Below are positions 1 through 9,635 of a stretch of 64,000 nt of DNA, piece after piece; position 1 is the first letter of the stretch, and the number at the start of each line of letters is the position of its first letter. The position numbers and the translations under genes are program-made. The stretch comes from Rhodanobacter humi (GTDB lineage: Bacteria; Pseudomonadota; Gammaproteobacteria; Xanthomonadales; Rhodanobacteraceae): positions 1,736,001-1,800,000 of the forward strand of contig NZ_JBGBPY010000001.1 in NCBI RefSeq assembly GCF_041107455.1. The letters are read 5' to 3'. The notes beneath the pieces are model-generated. The model worked only from the letters and a program-made list of their open reading frames with translations. It was not told the origin of the DNA and searched no databases.

Positions 1-1
1 A

Positions 2-1996
2 CCGACCGGCACCCAGGCGGGCGACTGGAACCAGCAGTTCTACACGGTCCAGAGTTTCGACTACTACCTGGGCGGCTTCCGCAGCGCGTCCACGGCGACA
101 CAAACGACATCCACAGCACGCAATTTCACCGCGAAGCTGACGTACGACAACGGCGGTCCGTTCACCGCGCATCTGGCTCTCGCTGACAACACCGCGACGA
201 GCGAAAACTCCTATGCGGACATCCAGTTCGTCCAGGACGACGGAACGGCGTGGGGCAACCACCTGATGCCTGGCGTGACGCTGCCCCCCGGCTACTATCC
301 CGGCCCGACCGGAAGTTACCCGTTCAACCCCGCCGGCATGGTGCCGGGGTCCGAGGTGGTCGGCATCAACATGCGCAGCGACCAGCCCCTCTCCGTTTCG
401 CCTGGGTTGGCGGCGCGACTCACTGATCCCAGTACCTTCGTCAACAAGGGCTTCGACTCCAGTGGCGGCAACCAGGCGGCAGGCAACTTCTACGCACAGC
501 TCGACGGGGCGTTCGAGTTCAATCCGGATCTGACCGTCAAGGCCGGCGTTTCCAACAGCGTGCGCAGCGCCAACAACGACTCCTGGGTCGGTCTGACTCC
601 GCTCTATGCGGGCAACGGGGCCAGCGACCCGAATGGCTGCCTGGTGCGCTGGGTGTACGCGGACCAGATTCTGGATGGCGGTGGCGTACCCGGCGCCTGC
701 ACCGCCGGCAACGCCGTCGGTTACTTCCACGGCAATCCGCTGGGCAACGCAACTCTTTCCGACCTGCCGGCCTCGATCAGCGATCACCTGCACACTTACA
801 ACCTGGGCGGCGTATCCATCGTGGGACTGGACCCGCACGCGATGTCGGATCCCGTCGCCTTCATCAACTCGCTGGCGCCTGGCCTGCAGCACGGCGCGGA
901 TCCCACGGCGAACTGGAACGTGTCGCTCCACACGGTCAAGGCATTCGGTGAGGCGGCATTCGGCGGCACTCTCGGTGGCGTGCCGTTCGACGGCAACTTC
1001 GGCATGCGTTACGTCCACATGAACCTGGGGGTGACCCAGTACCTGTCGGGATCGGCGGCGGCGTACGGCGCGATGGCGCCGGCCGGCGGCTCGGTCATGT
1101 CAAACAACAGCCATGACTATTGGCTGCCCGCATTGAATTTCGCGGTACACATGACACCCTCCCTGACGTGGCGTTTCGCCATGTCCAAGAACATGATGCC
1201 GTTGACCCTGGACCAGTGGGGCGGCGGCATTTCGGAGAGCTTCGAGGCGGTGGCGATCACGCTGCCGAACGGCCAACACGTGCTCCCCGTCAGCGGCGCG
1301 TCGTCCAACGGCAACCCCGACCTGAAGCCGTGGCAATCCACCAATTACGACACCTCGCTGGAGTACTACTTCAACGAAGGCAGCATGGTGAGCCTCGCCC
1401 TGTTCAACATGAGAATCGCAAGCTTCGTGCAAAACAGCGGCACCGTGCAATGCAATCTGCCGGATGCCGACGGTGTCGTCCGCGATCGCTGCGTTCCGGT
1501 ATCCACCCTGGTGCAGGGCGAAGGCGCCCAACTGCATGGCGTCGAGGCGGACTACAAGCAGGCGTTCACTTTCCTGCCCGGGCTGCTGTCGCACACCGGC
1601 GTGGAGATCAACGGCACCTACAGCCCGAGCACGACCGGCAAGCGGGATCTGGCGGGCAATTCGGTGCCCTTCCCCGGCAACTCGGAAAAATCGGGCAACT
1701 TCATCGTCTGGTACCAGGACGATCACTGGCAGGCGCGACTGGCCTTGAACTACCGCAGCAAGGAGTTGGTCAGCACCAATTGGCTTGGCGTGACGGGCTT
1801 CGACGAATACGCCATGCCGCAGACGTACCTGGCCGCCAGCGTGACGTACAAGGTGAACAAGCACCTGCAGCTCTATGCCCAGGGACAAAACCTGACCAAC
1901 GAGAAACAGAAGTACTACCTCACCTGGCCCGATCAGCTGGTCTCGACGAACTTCTCCGAGCGGTATGTGATGCTTGGTGCACGCGTCCACTTCTGA
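2..1996 (+). CDS. TonB-dependent receptor, C-terminal part (truncated by window start)
   Basis: The reading frame is open from base 2, so only the C-terminal 664 residues are inside the window; the ATG at 266 is internal. The visible part is an outer-membrane beta-barrel: alternating aromatic/polar strands, long surface loops, and a last strand ending in Phe (GARVHF) as BamA substrates do. The late NLTNEKQKYYLTWPD segment matches the usual end of TonB receptors of the carbohydrate-uptake type. Such receptors import ligands into the periplasm using TonB-ExbBD energy. A decayed YgjK-like glucosidase gene next door suggests a glucan or oligosaccharide substrate; that is inference. A long inverted repeat follows the stop. 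Confidence 0.85.
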   Translation, partial: PTGTQAGDWNQQFYTVQSFDYYLGGFRSASTATQTTSTARNFTAKLTYDNGGPFTAHLALADNTATSENSYADIQFVQDDGTAWGNHLMPGVTLPPGYYPGPTGSYPFNPAGMVPGSEVVGINMRSDQPLSVSPGLAARLTDPSTFVNKGFDSSGGNQAAGNFYAQLDGAFEFNPDLTVKAGVSNSVRSANNDSWVGLTPLYAGNGASDPNGCLVRWVYADQILDGGGVPGACTAGNAVGYFHGNPLGNATLSDLPASISDHLHTYNLGGVSIVGLDPHAMSDPVAFINSLAPGLQHGADPTANWNVSLHTVKAFGEAAFGGTLGGVPFDGNFGMRYVHMNLGVTQYLSGSAAAYGAMAPAGGSVMSNNSHDYWLPALNFAVHMTPSLTWRFAMSKNMMPLTLDQWGGGISESFEAVAITLPNGQHVLPVSGASSNGNPDLKPWQSTNYDTSLEYYFNEGSMVSLALFNMRIASFVQNSGTVQCNLPDADGVVRDRCVPVSTLVQGEGAQLHGVEADYKQAFTFLPGLLSHTGVEINGTYSPSTTGKRDLAGNSVPFPGNSEKSGNFIVWYQDDHWQARLALNYRSKELVSTNWLGVTGFDEYAMPQTYLAASVTYKVNKHLQLYAQGQNLTNEKQKYYLTWPDQLVSTNFSERYVMLGARVHF

Positions 1997-2151
1997 GGCT
2001 TGGCAAATTCATCCCGGTATGCACCACCCTCACCGTGAGGCGACGCAGGCACGCAACCTGCACCGCCTCACGGCATCAGCGGAACCAGGCAAGGTAGAAC
2101 CGGTATTCCCTGGCAAATCCTGGTTGGCAACCAAGTTCAGCTTTTGCCCCA

Positions 2152-2253
2152 CCGTTCGCGCTGAGCGCAGGCTCGCAGGGCCGAAGTCGAAGGGCACTCT
2201 CCCCGGCCGCTTCGACATCGATTGCTGGCGCAAGCTACGCTCAGCGCGAACGG
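2152..2253. repeat. Inverted repeat / possible terminator after the TonB receptor
   Basis: Two perfect 16-bp arms, CCGTTCGCGCTGAGCG at 2152-2167 and its complement at 2238-2253, enclose a partly self-complementary middle. The right arm is followed by a short T-run. The pattern is typical of dispersed intergenic palindromes in Xanthomonadales; here it may terminate the receptor transcript. The rest of the 290 bp between the receptor and the pseudogene shows nothing else I recognise. Confidence 0.6.
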
Positions 2254-2287
2254 GTTTTCCTGCTGAGCGGCATCCCGAGACCCGCAC

Positions 2288-2864
2288 TCAATTCGCCGCG
2301 CGTCCCCGCAACAGCAGCAGATAGCTCGCCGCGGACCAGCTGAAGTTCTGCGACTGCTCGCCCTGCCCGGTCAGCGGATCGTAGTTCTCGCGGAACGTCG
2401 CCTGCCCGTTCGCCTGCCCCTTCGCGTCCAGCACCAGCCGGCGCGCCATCGCATCGGCTTGCGTGGTGTAGCCGTAACGCCGCAGGGCCTCGACGCCGAA
2501 CAGCGACTGGTCCAGCCACACCGGTCCGCGCCAGTAGCCCCTCACTGGCGAGAAGCGCGGATCGTCCGCGGCCAGCGTGGGAAACGGCATGGACGTGGCG
2601 AACTTGCGCGGGTCCATCATCGTCTTCTCGACCGCGGCGGCCTGCGTGGCCGTCGCCAACCCTCGGCAGGCTGTAGCCCTGCCACGCACCGGCGTCGAAG
2701 AAGATGTTGAAGCCACGGTCCGTCGGCGTGCTTGGCGCACCTCGGAAATCGAGCAGATCCTGATATGGCTTGGCGGCACCCGCTTGGCTCACCGACACCG
2801 CCTTCGCGCTGAACGCCATGGTCACGGCCACGGCGAAAACCAGAAACTTGCTGAGTGAATGCAT
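2288..2864 (-). pseudogene. Remnant of a YgjK-like GH63 alpha-glucosidase with a large internal deletion
   Basis: Two pieces of one gene lie in different frames. From the ATG at 2864 come a signal peptide (MHSLSKFLVFAVAVTMAFSA) and the family N-terminus with the RGAPS and FFDAGAWQGYSLP segments. Near 2660 the frame changes, and the other frame gives the C-terminus: the VEKTMMDP stretch, then YWRGPVWLDQ, ENYDPLTG and NFSWSA, ending at 2288. These match the two ends of E. coli YgjK (about 780 residues, from memory). About 1.8 kb, including most of the catalytic (alpha/alpha)6 barrel, is therefore missing and the join is out of frame. The intact enzyme would be a secreted or periplasmic glucosidase. 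It lies tail-to-tail with the TonB receptor. Non-functional. Confidence 0.85.
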
Positions 2865-3010
2865 GGAACCGTGTCTCCACATGAGCCCGCGCCTGCACGG
2901 CTGCCCAGTCTGCACCACGGCTCCACCGATGTCGCCGATTCGCGCCGCCCCTGTCTCGCACCGCGCGACCGGCGCATGCTATTCCTCCCGGCCCGCCCGG
3001 AACCCGCGTC

Positions 3011-4387
3011 ATGACCTTGCGCAGCCTGTTCGTCGACTTCAACAGCTACTTCGCCTCGGTGGAACAGCACGAGGTGCCGGCGCTGCGCGGGCGGCCGGTG
3101 GGCGTGGCGCCGGTGGCGGCGGAAACCACCAGCCTGATCGCCGCCAGCTACGAGGCCAAGGCCTTCGGCGTCACCACCGGCACGATGGTGCGCGAGGCGC
3201 GGCGGCTGTGCCCCGGCATCGCCATCGTCGCCGCGCGGCCGGAGCGCTACGTGCACTGGCACCAGGTGCTGATCGAGGCGATCGACCATGCCATTCCGAT
3301 CGCCCATGTCGGCTCCATCGACGAGATGGCCTGCGAGCTGGTCGGTCGCCAGCGCCAGCGCACGGAAGCCGAACGCATCGCGCGGCAGGTGAAGGAGGAG
3401 ATCGCGAAAGTCGCGCCCGGCGGCGCGATCCGCTGCTCGGTCGGCATCGCACCGAACGACTTCCTCGCCAAGACCGCCACCGACATGCAGAAGCCCGACG
3501 GTCTGGTGGTGATCGAGCAGGCAGACCTGCCGCAGGCGCTGCATGGCCTCAAGCTGCGCGACCTGTGCGGCATCGGCGCCTCGATGGAGGTTCGCCTCAA
3601 TGCCGAGGGCATCTTCACCGTCCCCCAGTTCACCGCGGCCTCGAAGCTGGTGCTGCGCCGTGCCTGGGGCAGCATCGAAGGCGAACGCATGTGGGGCCTG
3701 CTGCGCGGCGCCTGGCTACCCGCCGCCGCGAGCACGCGCGGCTCGCTGGGCCACTCGCACGTGCTCGGTCCCGAATTGCGCAACCCCGAGGGCGCGATGG
3801 CGGTGCTGAAGAAACTGCTAGTGAAGGCGGCGATGCGCCTGCGCCGCGAGCAGTTGCTGGCCGGCGCGATGGCGGTGCGCATCCGCTACGTCGGCTACGA
3901 CGAACGCTGGGAAGGCGCCATCAACTTCGAACCCACCGACGACAGCCGCGGCCTGCTGCACCTGCTGGCGGGCATGCTCGCCGCCGGCCGCGTGCGCGGC
4001 CGCCTGCTGCCCGGCCCCGCGCGCGCCGTGCCGCTGTCGGTCAGCGTCACCCTGCTGCGCCTCGCCGACCGCGCGCAGACCAGCGGTTCGCTGTTCGCGC
4101 CGACCGCCGACCCGCGCCAGATCGACGCCGTGGTGGACCGCATCAACACGAAATACGGCATCAACAAGGTCTACTTCGGCGGCATGCAAGCCGCGCTTGC
4201 CCACGACGCCGCCCCCATGCGCATCCCGTTCAATCGCATCCCCGATGGCGCCAGCGAGCACGAGGCCGAAGGCAACGCGCTGTGGCTGCAATCGCTCAAC
4301 CGATTCAAGGCGATGGCGGAAGGGGAGCATCGACGGAGGGAGAGAGATCGAAGCGGTGCGCGCGGGGGCAAGCCTCCGTCCGGCTGA
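3011..4387 (+). CDS. Y-family DNA polymerase (DinB/UmuC-like)
   Basis: A 458-residue translesion polymerase. The palm begins at residue 5 with the catalytic Asp9 in LFVDFNSYFASVEQ; the second metal-binding pair is Asp104-Glu105 in GSIDEMACEL. A helix-hairpin-helix-like segment (LRDLCGIGASMEVRLNAEG) follows near residue 185, and the C-terminal 120 residues form a little-finger-like region. It is longer than E. coli DinB (about 350 residues), resembling the Y-family group common in Xanthomonadales and pseudomonads. Expected role: error-prone bypass of DNA lesions. It stands alone; no SOS box was identified upstream. The ATG at 3011 has no obvious Shine-Dalgarno, but the homologous N-terminus fits this start. 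Confidence 0.85.
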   Translation: MTLRSLFVDFNSYFASVEQHEVPALRGRPVGVAPVAAETTSLIAASYEAKAFGVTTGTMVREARRLCPGIAIVAARPERYVHWHQVLIEAIDHAIPIAHVGSIDEMACELVGRQRQRTEAERIARQVKEEIAKVAPGGAIRCSVGIAPNDFLAKTATDMQKPDGLVVIEQADLPQALHGLKLRDLCGIGASMEVRLNAEGIFTVPQFTAASKLVLRRAWGSIEGERMWGLLRGAWLPAAASTRGSLGHSHVLGPELRNPEGAMAVLKKLLVKAAMRLRREQLLAGAMAVRIRYVGYDERWEGAINFEPTDDSRGLLHLLAGMLAAGRVRGRLLPGPARAVPLSVSVTLLRLADRAQTSGSLFAPTADPRQIDAVVDRINTKYGINKVYFGGMQAALAHDAAPMRIPFNRIPDGASEHEAEGNALWLQSLNRFKAMAEGEHRRRERDRSGARGGKPPSG

Positions 4388-4490
4388 AACCAGCCACGCC
4401 AGGCAAGTGAATCTGGAACCGTTATTCAACACATGCACGAAGTCAGCCGCTTCGTGCACGAGGACGGAGAATTTCCGGAAGGTTGGGCGC

Positions 4491-4895
4491 TCAGTCCGGA
4501 TCCCTCTCATAGCGCGCGATCCCTTCGGGCAGTTGCACCCATGCGTGCCGGCGGCACTCGTAGACCGAATCCTGCGGAGGCGGGAAAGCCGGATCGGCGA
4601 ACGCGCCCACGGCCACCATCACGCAGCCGTCGTTGCCCTCCTCGGTGTGGAATACCGTGCTGCCGCAGACCGGGCAGAAGCAGAAGCGGAACGACGCACC
4701 CGCATCGCCCGTGCGCACATATTCGGTCGCGGTGCCGTTCACTTTCCAGGGCGCGGCATATCCGGCCAGTGCAGCAAAAACACTACCGGTGCGCCGCTGG
4801 CAAGCCAGGCAATGGCACACGCCGGCGCCCAGGGTCTCGCCCTGCACCTCGATGCTCAACTGTCCGCAACAGCATGCAGCGATCCGGCTTGTCAT
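4491..4895 (-). CDS. GFA family protein (CENP-V/GFA zinc-binding domain)
   Basis: A 134-residue protein with the GFA zinc-site layout: Cys8/Cys10, then CHCxxC at 27-32, and a third cluster CFCPVC at 72-77. The family is named after glutathione-dependent formaldehyde-activating enzyme, but most members have no proven activity. I start at 4895, where GAGG lies just upstream, rather than at the longer frame from 4961. It is convergent with the polymerase gene and lies downstream of the methylglyoxal synthase gene on the same strand with a 128-bp gap, so a link to reactive-aldehyde handling is possible but unproven. Confidence 0.8.
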   Translation of the reverse strand: MTSRIAACCCGQLSIEVQGETLGAGVCHCLACQRRTGSVFAALAGYAAPWKVNGTATEYVRTGDAGASFRFCFCPVCGSTVFHTEEGNDGCVMVAVGAFADPAFPPPQDSVYECRRHAWVQLPEGIARYERDPD

Positions 4896-5023
4896 GGGAA
4901 CCTCGCAGAGGTGATCGAGCGAAAACCTGTCGTCAACGAACGCGCCGCGAGTCGTCGCCAATATCCAGCGCTATCTCGCCATCCAAAGAATGGCACCTGA
5001 TTCACTTTCAGATCGCCGCGCGA

Positions 5024-5908
5024 TCAGCCATCTACCCGCCGGCTGCGCCGCAACTCCACCGCCTCGGCCCAGCGCGCGGCCAGCCGGGGCGTGGTGATGC
5101 ACACCGCCGTGTCGGTGACCGTGGTCACCGCGCGTTCCAGCAGCTGGATGTCGGCTTCGTGCTGGCGGGCCACGTGCGGGTCCTCGAAGAAGATCGCGCG
5201 CTGGCAGCGGCGTTCCAGCACCAGATCGGCGATCTGCGCGTCGCCGCCCATCGGGCCGCTCTGGTAGCGGTCCGCCCACGGCTGCCCCTGTGGCCAGCCG
5301 CGGCTCCAGGCCAGTTCGTTGAGGCGCTGCCCGGTGGTGCCGGTGGCCACGCGGCGAGCAAAGCGCGACAGCGTGTCGAAGTGCTGTGTCGCGTAGGCCA
5401 GCATCGCGGGCTTCATCGCGTCGTGGGCGATCAGCGCCAGCGTCTGCGATGCCGGTGCATGCAGGTCGTCGGCGCCGGGATCGGGCGCCAGTCCCGCGTG
5501 CATGCGCTCCAGCTCGATCCAGTCGCGCGCCGAGGCCACGGTGGAGAGGAAGGGCTTGGCGTGGATCACGCACTGGCGCTTGAGCGCCACCGCTTCGGGG
5601 AACACCGAGGACGGATCGACCGGGTCGATCAGGTAGATCGCGCCGTCCAGCGTGCGTGCCGCGCCGTCCATGCCCACCACCTCGGCCACCAGCTTCATCA
5701 GGCCGCCTTCGCGGCCGTAGGGATAACGGCGCAGCGGCGTGTAGTCGGCCAGCAAACCGGCACGCACGATCGCGTCGTGGGTGCGGCCTACCGCGTGCAG
5801 GCCGAGCCCGAGTTCGCGGATACCGCGTTCGCAGGCGTGCAGCCAGCGGAACAGCGCCGCGTCAGGGTGGCTGTGGTGCAACTGGTTGGCGGCGAGGCCC
5901 ATACGCAT
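5024..5908 (-). CDS. mgsA: Methylglyoxal synthase, tandem two-domain form
   Basis: The 294-residue protein is about twice the length of E. coli MgsA (152 residues) and contains two MgsA-like halves. The C-terminal half (about 155-285) keeps the active-site landmarks: AHD at 161-163, ATGTTG at 188-193, GPMGGD with the catalytic Asp at 223, and FFEDP...H250...D253. The N-terminal half has the same layout (HAVGRT 38-43, REGGL 66-70, LIDPVDP 93-99) but lacks the GGD Asp and the catalytic His. The reaction is dihydroxyacetone phosphate to methylglyoxal plus phosphate in the cytosol, an overflow route when phosphate is limiting. The ATG at 5908 is supported by AGGAG 8 nt upstream. The inactive half may be structural or regulatory. 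Confidence 0.85.
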   Translation of the reverse strand: MRMGLAANQLHHSHPDAALFRWLHACERGIRELGLGLHAVGRTHDAIVRAGLLADYTPLRRYPYGREGGLMKLVAEVVGMDGAARTLDGAIYLIDPVDPSSVFPEAVALKRQCVIHAKPFLSTVASARDWIELERMHAGLAPDPGADDLHAPASQTLALIAHDAMKPAMLAYATQHFDTLSRFARRVATGTTGQRLNELAWSRGWPQGQPWADRYQSGPMGGDAQIADLVLERRCQRAIFFEDPHVARQHEADIQLLERAVTTVTDTAVCITTPRLAARWAEAVELRRSRRVDG

Positions 5909-5960
5909 CGCGTCACTCCTGGCATAGACGAAGACGAAGAAACAGAGAGCCCGCGGCCGC

Positions 5961-6770
5961 TCATGATGCCCCGGCGCCGGTCGGCCACGGCAACAGCATC
6001 ACCAGTTTGTGGTCGGCATGGCCGGCGGGTACGAGGGTGAGCTGTTCATAGGCCACCGCGCCCCACGCGGGATGCGCGAAATCGCGGCGGCCGCCCTCGC
6101 GCCCCAGCACGTCCTGGCGGCGCCAGCGCGCGGCGAAGTCCGCACTGGCGCCGCAGAGCTGCTCCACTAGCGCGAGCAGGCCGGCGTCGCCCGGATGCAG
6201 CGCGGTGTCGGCGCGGAATTCGGCGACCAGCCGCGCGGCGCGGGCATCCCAGTCGACGATGAAGCGCCGCGCCGACGCGTCGAGGAACATGTAGCGCAGC
6301 AGGCAAGGCTCGCCGCTGTCCGCCCATGGCGCGAACAGCTGCATGGCGGCCGCGTTCCAGGCCAGCCGCCGCCAGTGGCGATCCAGCACGTAGGCCGGCA
6401 TCAGCAGCGCCTGCACGACGGCCAGCAAGGCGGGCGGCGCGGCCTCGTGTCCGGCATCGTCAGGTGGGTGCGGATCACGCCGCCGCGCCAGCTCGAACAG
6501 GTAGCGGCGCTCGGCCGGCGACAAGGCCAGCACCTCGGCCAGCCGCGCCAGCGCCTCGGCCGACAGCGCGATGTCGCGGCCCTGTTCCAGCCAGGTGTAC
6601 CAGGCGGTGCTGATGCCGGCGTGCTGGGCCACTTCTTCGCGGCGCAGGCCGGGCGTGCGCCGCCGGCCGGCAGCGCCTCGCGGCGGCGGCATCGCCTCGC
6701 GGCGCGCACGCAGGAAACGCGCCAGGCGCTGGCGCAGTTCGCTGTCGATGTCGTGAGGGGTGGCGTTCAT
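5961..6770 (-). CDS. XRE-type HTH regulator with MmyB-like ligand-binding domain
   Basis: A 269-residue DNA-binding protein. Residues ~35-90 form an HTH_XRE domain (GLRREEVAQHAGISTAWYTW). The C-terminal ~150 residues follow the MmyB-like ligand-binding layout, with YVLDRHWRRLAWNAAA, FLD.SARRF..DW and a DFAHPAWG stretch. Family members sense small ligands, often fatty-acid-like. It is divergent from a methyltransferase gene with a 76-bp shared promoter region (6771-6846), the usual layout for a regulator and its target. I start at 6770 rather than the longer frame from 6830, because the regulator N-terminus aligns from MNATPHDIDSELRQRL. Confidence 0.8.
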   Translation of the reverse strand: MNATPHDIDSELRQRLARFLRARREAMPPPRGAAGRRRTPGLRREEVAQHAGISTAWYTWLEQGRDIALSAEALARLAEVLALSPAERRYLFELARRRDPHPPDDAGHEAAPPALLAVVQALLMPAYVLDRHWRRLAWNAAAMQLFAPWADSGEPCLLRYMFLDASARRFIVDWDARAARLVAEFRADTALHPGDAGLLALVEQLCGASADFAARWRRQDVLGREGGRRDFAHPAWGAVAYEQLTLVPAGHADHKLVMLLPWPTGAGAS

Positions 6771-6846
6771 ACCGGGATAAGTGCGCAACTTACACCGGCC
6801 GCGACGCGCGCGCAGAATCGCGCCACCCACCGCACGGAGACCCTCG

Positions 6847-7611
6847 ATGGACCCGAACGCTTCCTTCGTCGTCGACCAGTACGCGCCGCGCGCCGCCGAC
6901 TACGTGACCAGTGCGGTGCACGCCGGCGGCGCCGACCTCGACCAGGTCGAAGCCCTGCTGCGCGAGCGGCGGCCGGCACGGCTGCTCGACCTCGGCTGCG
7001 GCGGCGGCCACGTCTGCTATCGCGCCGCGCCGCTGGTGGCATCGGTCACCGCCTGCGACCCGACGCCGAGCATGCTCGACGCGGTACAGGCCACCGCACG
7101 CGAACGCGGCCTGGGCAACATCGCCGTGCAGCACGCCGCCGCCGAGCGATTGCCGTTCGCCGACGGCGCCTTCGACGCGGTGGTCGCGCGCTTCACCACG
7201 CACCACTGGCAGGACCGCGACGCCGGCCTGCGCGAAGCGCGCCGCGTGCTGGCGCCGAGCGGGCTGGCGGTGTTCATCGACGTGACCTCGCCCGAGCCGG
7301 CGCTGCTGGACAGCTGGCTGCAGGCGATCGAATTGCTGCGCGACGTGTCGCACGTGCGCAACTACCGCGTGTCCGAATGGACCGCCGCGTTGGCGCGCGC
7401 CGGTTTCGCCATCGACAGCCTGACCCCGCGACGGCTGCCGCTGCGCGACTTCGGCGAATGGACGGCGCGCACACGCGCCCCGACCGAGCGGGTGGCGGCG
7501 ATCCGCAGCCTGCAGCAGGTCGCGCCGGAGGCGGTGCGCCGCCACTTCGCCATCGACGGGGACGGCGGATTCACGCTGGATACGGCGACCCTGGTCGCGC
7601 GCGCCGCCTGA
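6847..7611 (+). CDS. Class I SAM-dependent methyltransferase
   Basis: A 254-residue Methyltransf_11-type enzyme. Motif I (LLDLGCGGG) is at 46-54, an acidic ribose-binding residue follows in VTACDPTPSML, and the post-I region FADGAFDAVVARFTTHHW is typical of UbiE/UbiG-like small-molecule methyltransferases. The substrate cannot be read from the sequence. The start at 6847 follows GAGA about 7 nt upstream; the longer frame from 6781 runs through the divergent promoter region. Likely controlled by the adjacent XRE/MmyB-like regulator (inference from divergence). Confidence 0.8.
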   Translation: MDPNASFVVDQYAPRAADYVTSAVHAGGADLDQVEALLRERRPARLLDLGCGGGHVCYRAAPLVASVTACDPTPSMLDAVQATARERGLGNIAVQHAAAERLPFADGAFDAVVARFTTHHWQDRDAGLREARRVLAPSGLAVFIDVTSPEPALLDSWLQAIELLRDVSHVRNYRVSEWTAALARAGFAIDSLTPRRLPLRDFGEWTARTRAPTERVAAIRSLQQVAPEAVRRHFAIDGDGGFTLDTATLVARAA

Positions 7612-7621
7612 CGGCACAGGT

Positions 7622-9635
<2,014 letters not shown>

